From Mariannaea sp. PMI_226 (lineage: Eukaryota; Ascomycota; Sordariomycetes; Hypocreales; Nectriaceae): a stretch of 64,000 nucleotides of DNA. Both the position numbers and the translations under genes were made by a program. Positions 55,487-64,000 of the stretch are shown in pieces; within the stretch, counting starts at the first letter, position 1; each line of letters begins with the position of its first letter. The DNA lies in contig JANFOG010000009.1 in the NCBI GenBank assembly GCA_024336345.1, positions 1,736,001-1,800,000 on the forward strand. Reading direction: 5' to 3'. The notes under the pieces were generated by a model that saw nothing but the letters and a program-made list of their open reading frames with translations, was not told the DNA's origin and ran no database searches.

Positions 55487-58390
55487 TTATTCCACCTCTG
55501 CCCACATCATCTTCAGTTGAACAATATGCATAACATCATCTGGTCGATTTGCATTTGCCAAACCTGTACGCATGTTGTTCATCATCTGCGCACTCGTGAC
55601 GCCATTCTCAGTAGCATACCACCCCAACGAGCTGTTTCCGTGCAAATATCCATCCGTCGTGCCAGACAAACTCGCCATGCTATCCATTCCTTGATACATT
55701 ATGCTCAGCGTCCCCTGATGCATCGCACTCTGCACCTTAAGTAGCCTCATCTTCTCCAAATAAGTGATTTGGGGGATGGTTGCTATATAGACTTGCAGGC
55801 GCCGGAGGCCAAAGGCTTTGAACTTGTCCAACGCTGCTTCAGACTCTGGCGAACCCATTGGGCCAGCATTGCAGGCCTCAAGCCACATCTTCCGCATCCT
55901 TGGGGACCAGTATTGGCAAATCTGAGAACGCTCATCGTACAATCCCCGCACCGTCATGGCATTCGCGAGCGATGTATCAGAAACAAAGCCTAGGTAGCAT
56001 TCTTCGCAGCATAGGACGTCTGTAAATCCCCACCATCTGGTCTGTTTGCGATCATTGACCCCAGTACATGGAGACACTCCAGCCCATTTGGTCACATAGT
56101 CGGAGAAGTAGGTGATGACGCCCTTGTCCAGTGTCTCCGCGAATCGATTCAGAAACTGGCCAAATCTATGACTTGCGGGGCAAAAGCTACAGAGAATGCT
56201 CGCGGCCGGATCTCGCTTTGCCGGCTCAAAATACTGGGCTACATCCGTCGTCTTCAAGATGCCCTCGTAACATGCTTCACAGACGCTCAGCGCCTCACAC
56301 CGATTAATCGTCCACCAGTTGCCGCGTATGATTCCGTTCTCTGTGCACGGAACAAGGCGAACAATAGCCTCGGCTGCTGTCCAAAATGTAGTGAAGTTTC
56401 TCTGCTCTATTGCTGCGTCTATCGCAACGATCATGGGGATCGATGACAAGCTGCAGGCTGATTCCTGGGAAATATCCTTTAGGAAGCCACCTAGACCGGA
56501 AGACGACGACTGAGCCTCAAAATGGTGGCTGAACCGTGATAAAGCCAGCTTGTCAAGGTAGCAAGTTTCACAGACACGAAATTTCTTGATATTTTGACGA
56601 AGGACGAACCAATTAACGGTGTTGGCTGGGAGCATCTTGCCTTCGCACTCAGGAAGCTGGAGCCGGTGTGTTGCAGCAGCAACAAAGGATTCCCACTCGT
56701 TGTTTTTGGACGTTTTCTTTACAGTTGCCGAAATGTATGGAACACAAAGGTCGCATGCCCACTGCTCAGTTTCCCCCTGCTTGCGATAGGGGGAGAACCT
56801 TGATTCGAAGGCCGTGCCTTCAATATGGTCATGATAACATGCCTCGCAGGCGAGGAAATCATCGATAATACCTGGTTGTGTCAATCCATACCACTTCCCA
56901 CCCTCTGCACCAGTGCTAAAGACGCGGCCCCGACACGCTGGAACATCCTGGCGCTTCGTAATGTACGCTCGCAAGGCACTGAGGTCATTTCTCTGAACCA
57001 CTTGTGGCCATAGGTTGTCTTTTACGTGTGGATACCAGAAGAGACATGAAGAAGCTGAGCCATCTGGTTTCGATATCCGCTGGAATTGAGGCGCAAGAGT
57101 GGTGTTTTGGATGTAATCAGCGTGACATCGAGTGCAGATTAGAAACTTGGGTAAGTCTGGAAGCTGATACCAATCTAGTGAATACTCCACGGCTCTACTC
57201 TCGGGACAATATGCTATAATCTCAGATGGCGGTCCCGAAGCCCGAATCGGAGGTGGTTTTTGTGGACGATCATCTTCAGTGAGTAAACCGTGGGATGGAG
57301 GAGGCGAAGGGTATACGTTTGACTGTAAGCCGAGGTTGTTCATCTGAGCTGCGAGGTGTCTAAGAGGATCTGCTGGCGAGGCAGCTGAGAGTGTCTCGGC
57401 TTTCGGTGGCGACGTATTCTGAGAAGATACAGGCGCTGCAAAGTTGTTCTCGTAGTTGGCCATCCCTGAGCTTTGTGTTGAATGATTCGCATCTCTTTGA
57501 AATGGTGCAGCTTGTGGTGATTGTGGCCCTGCTGGGGGAGGTGGAGGCGGAGGAGGAGGGACATAATTCTGGTGCTCATACGTGGCTGCTGGGCTATGAA
57601 CTGGTGCGTGCGGTGTAGTTTCATGCGGTGATGGCGATGTTATACCTGATTCTTGCGGTGCTGGATCCATCATACCGGGAGGCGGAGGAAAATAGGGGGT
57701 TTGCTGTGACGGAGCAAACGTGCTCGGGTGAGTAGGTGGAGGACCATAATGAGTCTGGTGCGGAGGCGCTACTGGGAGGTGAGTTGGTGGTGAAGGGGCA
57801 TGAGATTGCGGATGAGATGACGGCACACCATACTGAGGTTGATATACGGTTGATGAAGGCGGTGGAGGAGAGTAGTAATGCGCTGGGATTGCCGGAGGGT
57901 GTTGAGAAGAGCTTGTTGGCGAGGGAGCCGCGTAAGGGCTATGTGCATTCACTGGCTGGCTTTGAGGATGAGCCGTTGGCTGGGTATAGTCCCAAGCAGG
58001 TGGTTGACCTTGATACTGCTGAGGAGGAGGAGGAGGAGGCTGATATGCTACTTGAGGGCCTGGAGGGGGTGGGGGATAGTATGGATGAGGCTGGCCTGGT
58101 TGCGGACTGGGCACATGGTATGGATGAGGCTGGCCTGGCTGCGGACTGGGTACATGGTATGCGGGTGATGGCGGATGATAATATGGAGCGGGAATGGGAG
58201 GGGCATAAGAAGTAGGTGGTTGACTTTGGACTTGATGAGGTCTAGAATAGCCATGAGGTGTTGACGGTCGAAGATAGCTATTCTGACCGTTTGGGGTGCC
58301 GCCGTATTTGTTGTCCTGCGTCGGTGTGCTTGCGAACGAGGTCGCCGCTCCGACAGCTTCATCAACAAGATTCTTGACAAGCCTCTTCAT
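55487..58390 (-). CDS. Large proline-rich protein with five ~94-residue Cys/Trp repeats
   Basis: Intronless 967-aa protein, family not recognised. Residues 1-24 (KRLVKNLVDEAVGAATSF) could form a basic amphipathic helix. About residues 25-370 are very rich in Pro, Gln, Tyr, His and Ser, with many PPP and YxxP motifs, so probably disordered. The second half has five tandem units, each with a Trp-aromatic pair (WY/WF/WW), then F/L-x-x-C-x-x-C-Y/H-x(4-6)-T/S-x(4-6)-F, then often another C-x-x-C or single C and a closing P-x-C-x-G. The CxxC centres fall at about residues 419, 515, 607, 704 and 795, a regular 91-97-residue spacing. Paired cysteines suggest zinc binding (inference). The last about 120 residues are helical without Cys. 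Codon usage resembles its neighbours. Role unknown. Confidence 0.85.
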   Translation of the reverse strand: MKRLVKNLVDEAVGAATSFASTPTQDNKYGGTPNGQNSYLRPSTPHGYSRPHQVQSQPPTSYAPPIPAPYYHPPSPAYHVPSPQPGQPHPYHVPSPQPGQPHPYYPPPPPGPQVAYQPPPPPPQQYQGQPPAWDYTQPTAHPQSQPVNAHSPYAAPSPTSSSQHPPAIPAHYYSPPPPSSTVYQPQYGVPSSHPQSHAPSPPTHLPVAPPHQTHYGPPPTHPSTFAPSQQTPYFPPPPGMMDPAPQESGITSPSPHETTPHAPVHSPAATYEHQNYVPPPPPPPPPAGPQSPQAAPFQRDANHSTQSSGMANYENNFAAPVSSQNTSPPKAETLSAASPADPLRHLAAQMNNLGLQSNVYPSPPPSHGLLTEDDRPQKPPPIRASGPPSEIIAYCPESRAVEYSLDWYQLPDLPKFLICTRCHADYIQNTTLAPQFQRISKPDGSASSCLFWYPHVKDNLWPQVVQRNDLSALRAYITKRQDVPACRGRVFSTGAEGGKWYGLTQPGIIDDFLACEACYHDHIEGTAFESRFSPYRKQGETEQWACDLCVPYISATVKKTSKNNEWESFVAAATHRLQLPECEGKMLPANTVNWFVLRQNIKKFRVCETCYLDKLALSRFSHHFEAQSSSSGLGGFLKDISQESACSLSSIPMIVAIDAAIEQRNFTTFWTAAEAIVRLVPCTENGIIRGNWWTINRCEALSVCEACYEGILKTTDVAQYFEPAKRDPAASILCSFCPASHRFGQFLNRFAETLDKGVITYFSDYVTKWAGVSPCTGVNDRKQTRWWGFTDVLCCEECYLGFVSDTSLANAMTVRGLYDERSQICQYWSPRMRKMWLEACNAGPMGSPESEAALDKFKAFGLRRLQVYIATIPQITYLEKMRLLKVQSAMHQGTLSIMYQGMDSMASLSGTTDGYLHGNSSLGWYATENGVTSAQMMNNMRTGLANANRPDDVMHIVQLKMMWAEVE

Positions 58391-58584
58391 GGCGGCGCGC
58401 GCACTGGCTCGTTGGTGAGGGGAAAAAAATATTCAGTTCAATCTCCAAATAGTGCGCGGCCTGGGATTAGTCGAAGACACGGCTAATCTGGCTTATTCAC
58501 AATTGTGTCCTCTGGTACAGAGGAATGATGACAGGATCAAGCTCAAATTCAATAGTTATGTCAACTCAACTTCTGTGCTTGGTC

Positions 58585-58618
58585 GCTAGCTGGCTGGCTA
58601 GCTGGCCGGCTAGCTGGG
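58585..58618. repeat. GCTAGCTGG/CTGGCTGG low-complexity patch
   Basis: The tetramers TAGC, TGGC and GGCC are repeated head to tail over about 34 bases (GCTAGCTGGCTGGCTAGCTG and onward). It is simple sequence in the promoter side of the proline-rich gene. Confidence 0.5.
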
Positions 58619-60686
58619 ACTACTTGGTTGCTTGCTTCTGCTGGGGCTGACGGGCTGAAGAAGCCGAGACCCGCCTGGCGTTCCCAGCTGAAATCAATAG
58701 TCGTGCCATTTCATTGAGCCAATGTCGGACAAGTTGCAGCCATCCATCCTCCTTGGTGGCACTAGGAGGCTTACCTCTTCAGCTTTGCTCTCCAGACGAA
58801 ACAGCACTTGGGAAGCTTGTGAAACAAGTACATGCAAGACATGAGACACAATACACATGTATGTAGCCTATGGGGACTGGCTTAGGCATAAACACAAGCT
58901 TTTATTTTACATGTTGCTTACTGCTTTTGTGTCAATACTCGACGTCCTTGCTCAAGACCTTGCAGCACATGGTGGAGCAAGCCACCCAGGTCAGATCTGA
59001 GAATCCCGTAATTCTACCAACCAATGTGAGTCATATCTCTTGTGCATGCGCTATATGTATGTATGCCCTATGCGGCATTATAGTAGAACTATTATAACTC
59101 CTGTTTACCGAAAATGGGTTGGCAACACTGCCATGTATGAAGCTTCCCCTCCTTTGCTCATTGCTCCGATGCTGTGCCTTATTGTGCTGTGCAGCGGGGT
59201 ATTTTTGCCTCTCCGCCTGTCTCGATGGCAAAGACTGAACGTTCCAATCGCACAGGACGCTTAATTGAGTTGGAACCCTGCGGTTTGTTATCAAGCGACC
59301 ATCTAGGCACAGTTCCTTCTCGGTTTGCAAATTAATTGTCATAACGCCAGCTGACCTTTTCTTTTTTGGCCCTTCATTTGGTAGGTAGAACTCAGAGCCT
59401 ATAATACGGAGAGAATCGGAGTTGAGGGGCCCTGTTTCACCACTGGTGAGCGGTGGACCATATCAGCTGAAGAACTAACTGACCAAGGAGATATTATTAC
59501 ACCGAAGTCCGAACTTTTCAGGCTTTATCAAAGAGTATGCAAGAGTGCGCTCTGGGTCATGGCTGGATTGACGATGAGGCATTGTTACTAACTGCTAGTC
59601 TTTTAGATTGTGATAACACTTAATGTTATGTTAGTCCAGGCTGAAGGCGGTACAGGCATATTTTTCCCCATTCGCGACGCCAACGCTTTGCAGTTCATTC
59701 TCGCAATTCCAGTCAAAATATATACTGCCAGTCGTCATAAACCTGAGCGGGCCAGCGATGCCATTAGACGTAAGCCCGACCGCGCGAATTCCCGTTTCTA
59801 GCCTTTGACAACCCAGTAACCCCTTCAAAATTTGTAATGCTTCCCTCTGCTGTGCAGTCGCAGTTCCTATTGAACGTGAGCGCAGCTTTAGCGGGGGAGG
59901 GTATCTGTTATGGTATGGTAGCACGCGCCCGCATAGGTGCCAATAGACATTTCCTTTATAACAGCTAGTCCTAGTCAACTCCGCGCCAGAGCTGACCAAA
60001 ATTAAGAAGAAAGTCTTGATGTTGACTATCTTGTTTGTGCAGCGGAAACGACGACTAACGATTGGACATGAAGAATTTGAGAGTCAGGCTGGTGGTGTGC
60101 ACAGGGCTGACAAAGCTGAGGCATTCCACCATCACCATTATATACCGTTTCATAGAACGCCTTGGGATGGCTCTACAATGTCCTGTAAGATGTTCGGACC
60201 GATTGATTAATACCTATTTCACAAGGATTAAACTTGGGCTCCTCCAGTCTCCTGAACAGTGTAGGAGCAGTTCTTGTGTAGCCTCTCCGGGAAGGCTTCA
60301 AGGCTCCGTTACTCTCTGGAATAATTCTGCCCCGTTTTTTGTTACCGACTAGCAACTCAGCTTAGCGGAATTCCTATCCTTGTTTAACTTTCCGGTGTTT
60401 CCGTACGGTTACTTGCAACTGACTACACTGGAATGTCTGGGGTCTCTGCCCACGTTCACGTCCCTGTCAACGAGCAGAGGTTGTAAGCTGAAACCCGGAT
60501 TTTAGGGCATCTACGGGCTTTGATTGGTATCGGTGGTACTATTAGAGGGTCACTTGCCGACACTTTAATTCCTAGATCTTATGATAGCTACGAGGGACAA
60601 TTCTGAACACGACTAGTAGTAGACTGTTGAGGAAGTATTTTCAAACATAGTAAGCTGCATCATAAAACCCCCTTTGTCAGTGGCCA

Positions 60687-60710
60687 GGGGGGGGGGGGGG
60701 GGGGGGGGGG
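60687..60710 (+). repeat. Homopolymer run of 24 G
   Basis: Twenty-four consecutive G residues on the plus strand. Such a long G run is rare in compact fungal genomes and could form G-quadruplex structure. Its exact length is also the kind of number that sequencing often gets wrong. Confidence 0.85.
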
Positions 60711-62356
60711 CAAACGCGGCAGGAGAAACGACAGAGACGGCAGCTTTGTTCTGCTCCTCAAGTTAGCAGAATCGATTGGTATTTAAACCAGAATTGATTC
60801 CAGTTTCAAGTATTCCTGGATTTCGCGCCTATTCCCCGTTGTTGTTGGCCACACACAGAGCGCGGTTTGTTCGAAGCGCCAACTAGACATGCACGTTTCT
60901 TGGCTGCTCTGTGGCGGACGACAGAGGTGACCAGTTGTTGCTGCTGCTAGCGGCCTGTTGCGAAGAGAGGGTACGCACACTCAATGTCTGATGTGAAGAA
61001 GTTTGGATGACTTGATACGATGCATATTCATATTGCTCTCGTCTGTAATACTGTAATACCCCTTTGTCTGTAAGTGAGGTGACTCACTATAGCATAGCAT
61101 ATCTTTGCACTTGTTGAACACAGCACTAAAAGGGTACTTGGCAACTGCTGCACCCCAATGGTTTCATTGACAGAACACTTATAACTTCATCACTTTTACC
61201 GGGAGTTCTCAGTCTGGCTGTTTACTTCGCAGCCCACGTAACTTCGTACCTTGGAGAGGCTGGTATGGAGCAAGTATAGTACAACTCTCGGCTGCTTAAC
61301 TACTGGCTTTATTGCCACAGGTTGCGCAGTTGAATAAATCCTAGGATCAGATCTAAATGATGTATTTTCATTATCATCCCATTGTTGAATATACGGTCGT
61401 CACTTGGCCGTTCTGGTTTGCGATTTTGATCATTTTCACCAAGAGAAAAGAAATCGGGACATTCAGTCGTCGAGTAGGCAATCAAGTTATCCTTGGCAAT
61501 GATCTTTAAAATAGAATCTGACTGATCGTTAATAACTAGCAGCCGCTAGAAATTGCCACACCGAGTGGTTAACTTGATGATTTTGATGTTGACTATAATG
61601 TACGCATGTTCCGCAAGGGCTGTCAACCATCATCGGTTCACATTTTATTCAGTGTGCTAGAGCCCTGGACGCGTAGCGTCGAGTTCATTTCATATAATTA
61701 GCCAAAATCTACGTCATCATCTACTTTTTTACGCCCCTCGTGAGGCTGGCTGGTGTTGAGGCATTATTTTGAACTACTAGAGGCGAAGCAGTCACATGCG
61801 ACACTGCACGAGGCATTCTTGGTGGCGGATTTACGCCGAAGGATTTCTGCGGAATTTGGGTTGCCTGGGGCTGTGCAACATATTCCCCCTGCCGACGACG
61901 ATGAGGGGCAACGTGGGCTTATCATTACTATTTCAGCTAGAATCTTTCTAGAAAATTGAAGAATTTCAAGGCACGTGACGCTAAGTGACGAGCCACAAAA
62001 ATTCCTACCTTTCCCTTACCAGCATCAGCAACGAAGCTTTAGCCTGGTTAGGTGACGTGTGAGTGTGCCCGCGTGAACTGGTCACTCAGCCTGAGCCTGC
62101 CTAAATATGGGACTTTGGGACTGAGTGATTCTGAGCGATGGACAACCGACATGGAGTGAGGGGAAAAGAATAACAGGGGTGAGGAGGGGCTTGAATGATA
62201 AATAGCGGTGGCGTCAACCAGTTCATGCAGGTTGACATTCAAGCTTAACTAGAATTTACCAACAATTGCATTAATTCGATCGTCGAGAGCAGCATCAATT
62301 TCGCTTAGACGTCTTTATCACATTTCTCAAAACTCATTACCAGCAAAGGCACAATC

Positions 62357-62842
62357 ATGTGTCTCCCGGGTTTCTTCCGCTCAAGGAAAGAAAAGCCGCA
62401 GCCGATGAGCGTGAAAGCGACGGCTCCCCGGCCATTCATTCCCGCTCCCCAAAAAAGACCACAAATACCAGCTACCAAGAGTCACATACCCCCGACTGTC
62501 CGGAATAAGAGCAATTATCTTACTGCCGATAACGGCTACTACAGCAATAACGACACCTATCAACGGACTACTGGATATACATATGGATACGGAGGCACAT
62601 ACGGCGGAGGCTACGTCGATGATGGCTCAGGACATACTCAAACCGGACATGGACACGGACACGGACACGGGCACGATCACAGCCATAGTCATGGGCATGG
62701 GTATGGCAGCGGACACGATAGTGGCCATAGTGGATGGGGAGGAGGAGGAGGTGGAGGGGGAGGAGATTCGGGGGGAGGTGGTGATAGTGGCGGAGGAGGC
62801 GGAGGAGGAGATAGTGGTGGTGGCGGAGGCGGCGGTGACTGA
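62357..62842 (+). CDS. Small His/Gly-rich protein, possible metal binder
   Basis: Single-exon 161-aa protein with no recognised domain. Three parts are visible. A basic, Pro-rich N-terminus (CLPGFFRSRKEKPQ, with Cys at position 2) is followed by a Tyr/Gly/Thr middle (YGYGGTYGGGY). The C-terminal half begins with alternating Gly-His dipeptides (TGHGHGHGHGHDHSHSHGHG) and passes into long Gly runs broken by Asp-Ser. The GH repeats resemble histidine-rich metal-chelating segments (inference). There is no signal peptide or membrane segment. The Gly tail comes from GGAGGA/GGT repeats, so its length may vary between strains. Start ATG 62357 has a purine-rich context and a CT-poor leader. The gene is isolated. 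It could be an ordinary disordered protein; no homologue recognised. Confidence 0.65.
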   Translation: MCLPGFFRSRKEKPQPMSVKATAPRPFIPAPQKRPQIPATKSHIPPTVRNKSNYLTADNGYYSNNDTYQRTTGYTYGYGGTYGGGYVDDGSGHTQTGHGHGHGHGHDHSHSHGHGYGSGHDSGHSGWGGGGGGGGGDSGGGGDSGGGGGGGDSGGGGGGGD

Positions 62843-64000
62843 AGACAAGACCTTGAGCAAAGTGTGTAATTTGAGCGATAGATTTCCTAGTGTCCAAAGC
62901 GTTGCGTAAACGCATAATTAATTCGAAATATGTGTTCATGATTCACTTAATCCTCTTTCTATAGTTAAAATCTGACTAATACAATAAGCTCGCTAGGATA
63001 ATGCGCGGCTATGAACTGCAGGCTGAATACAGATTAGTAGGCAATGGACCAAGCGATACTTCCAGTCAGAATTGCGATGCACTTCTACGCAGGAAGAGAC
63101 CTTATAAGGTGGCCATTAGTTCTTCAAGAGGGTCACTGTTTATCACTCAGGCTACTGGGATCGTCTTGGGATGGTATTGTTGTCGGGGGGAGCCTGCGTG
63201 CTCGCGGATGTCGGTCAGACAAGACTATATCTTAGGTGGCTGTGGTCGTCATGATCTCCTGATTGTGTTTCGGCGATGCGTCAGACATTTGCTCCTTCAG
63301 TTGATACCGCGAGGTTACTTTTTGTCAATAGCGCGGTCTCGATTTCAAAAGTGTCATGGCAAGTTACTCCAAGGCAAACCCGCCACTGTCTATCCACTCT
63401 TAGTATCCTGAACGCGTTGCCTTTGCAGAGCATTTCAAAAACAAACATTTCCAGTCAGTCCATCTCTCACCCTCTCCCAGATTCTACACTCAAAAGGGCG
63501 ATTGACACGAATCCTTGGCTTAGAGCTCATGCAATGTCTCGTCACCTTTTGGTAAGATGTTTCGAAAGACCGTCAGCCCCCGCCAATTCGAACTATTTAT
63601 TGATGCTGATGGACAGCTAAAATATCGACGCTTAGCTTCGGCCGTGGTATTTGGGAGTTGAACGTAGCTAGGGTAAATGTTACTGTATCCATGTAATGAA
63701 ACTGCGTTTTCTTGTGGTCGCCTAATTGGCCAGTGATTTGATTCAGTTGGATACTGCGACGCTGGGGATAACTCATTTGGTTAGGCTCGGTTCCAGCTCA
63801 CGTCGAGCTAATGCTGATTATCTCCATTGGGTTACCGTGTACGGGAATGAATAAGGTTTGCGACTGGAGAATGAAATGTTGGGACTGCATATTCGCTCGT
63901 ATCTGCCGGCTAACTGATGTTGATTCCCGGTGTGATACGGTCAATAATCCGGGGTACAGGCAGCAAATCCGTCCGTTTCGGCCTTATGGAAAATTACCTG
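62843..64000. other. Terminal intergenic region, no gene seen
   Basis: Plus-strand frames at 63001-63411 and 63276-63620 overlap in different frames and have no motifs, signal or splice continuity. They are considered chance. The window ends without an identifiable gene crossing its border. Confidence 0.45.

Larger units (their letters stand above)
58391..62356. other. Gene-free interval (4 kb)
   Basis: Upstream of the proline-rich gene and of the His/Gly-rich gene. Scattered short frames (59031-59342, 59631-59999, 61753-61959) show no motifs and cannot be joined. Contains a TAGC/TGGC-type low-complexity patch near 58585-58618 and a 24-base G run at 60687-60710. Confidence 0.45.

Noticed and set aside
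57736..58215. Plus-strand acidic Glu-rich frame of 159 codons
   Set aside because: It is the antisense of the proline-rich repeats (CCN codons read as NGG); no independent support.
61753..61959. 68-codon plus-strand frame reading LEAKQSHATLHEAFLVADLR
   Set aside because: It looks mildly coding, but there is no start context, partner exon or recognised family; left as unsupported.
62568..62939. Minus-strand His/Leu/Arg-rich frame
   Set aside because: Antisense shadow of the Gly/His repeat region of the small plus-strand protein.
63001..63620. Two overlapping plus-strand frames near the window end
   Set aside because: They lie in different frames, share no splice route and show no motif.
1..64000. 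CRISPR arrays, bacterial operons or phage genes
   Set aside because: None seen. Spliceosomal introns, a eukaryotic tRNA terminator and fungal protein families show this is eukaryotic nuclear DNA.

Overview
The window looks like nuclear DNA of a filamentous ascomycete, most likely a Sordariomycete of the Hypocreales (Fusarium/Trichoderma-type); the species cannot be fixed from sequence alone. The reasons are short GT-AG introns (about 45-110 nt) with CTAAC/CTGAC-like branch sites, widely spaced monocistronic genes on both strands, one intronless nuclear tRNA-Val, and typical fungal families (LaeA-like methyltransferase, Zn2Cys6 factors, PTH11/rhodopsin-type membrane protein, pisatin-demethylase-like P450, subgroup-C GH18 chitinase, GPI-anchored serine-rich proteins). 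I rebuilt exon structures by hand from splice sites and reading frame; for the multi-exon genes the exon lengths sum to a whole number of codons.

Layout. 0.4-7 kb: LaeA-like methyltransferase (-), GPI-type surface protein (-), F-box protein (-). 7.7-16.7 kb: a compact block that could be a small catabolic or secondary-metabolite locus: Zn2Cys6 regulator (-), FAD monooxygenase (+), GNAT acyltransferase (-), NAD(P)-dependent reductase (-), second regulator without a DNA-binding domain (+). It has no polyketide or peptide synthase. 16.6-22.5 kb: a long gene-free stretch. 22.5-25.2 kb: SulP sulfate permease (+). 25.8-26.4 kb: a 37-bp inverted-repeat pair bounding a possible non-autonomous transposon with an internal 21-bp minisatellite. 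27-38 kb: C2H2 zinc-finger protein (+), secreted HD hydrolase (+), cysteine-rich surface protein with reading-frame problems (+), a possible small spliced gene opposite it (-), alpha/beta hydrolase of the homoserine-acetyltransferase type (-), formamidase (+). 38-45.6 kb: rhodopsin-domain membrane protein (-), cytochrome P450 (+), tRNA-Val(AAC) (+). 46-58.4 kb: MFS transporter (-), TauD-type dioxygenase (-), secreted GH18 chitinase (-), large proline-rich protein with five Cys repeats (-). 58.4-64 kb: mostly non-coding, with a 24-G run and one His/Gly-rich small protein (+).

Functional themes are uptake and metabolism of sulfur and nitrogen (sulfate permease, TauD dioxygenase, formamidase, HD hydrolase), surface/wall biology (two GPI-type proteins, chitinase) and oxidative tailoring (FMO, P450, reductase). 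The most unusual sequence-level finding is a predicted 6-nt micro-exon in the chitinase gene that supplies the centre of the catalytic DxxDxDxE motif. Two other genes have 19-nt exons.
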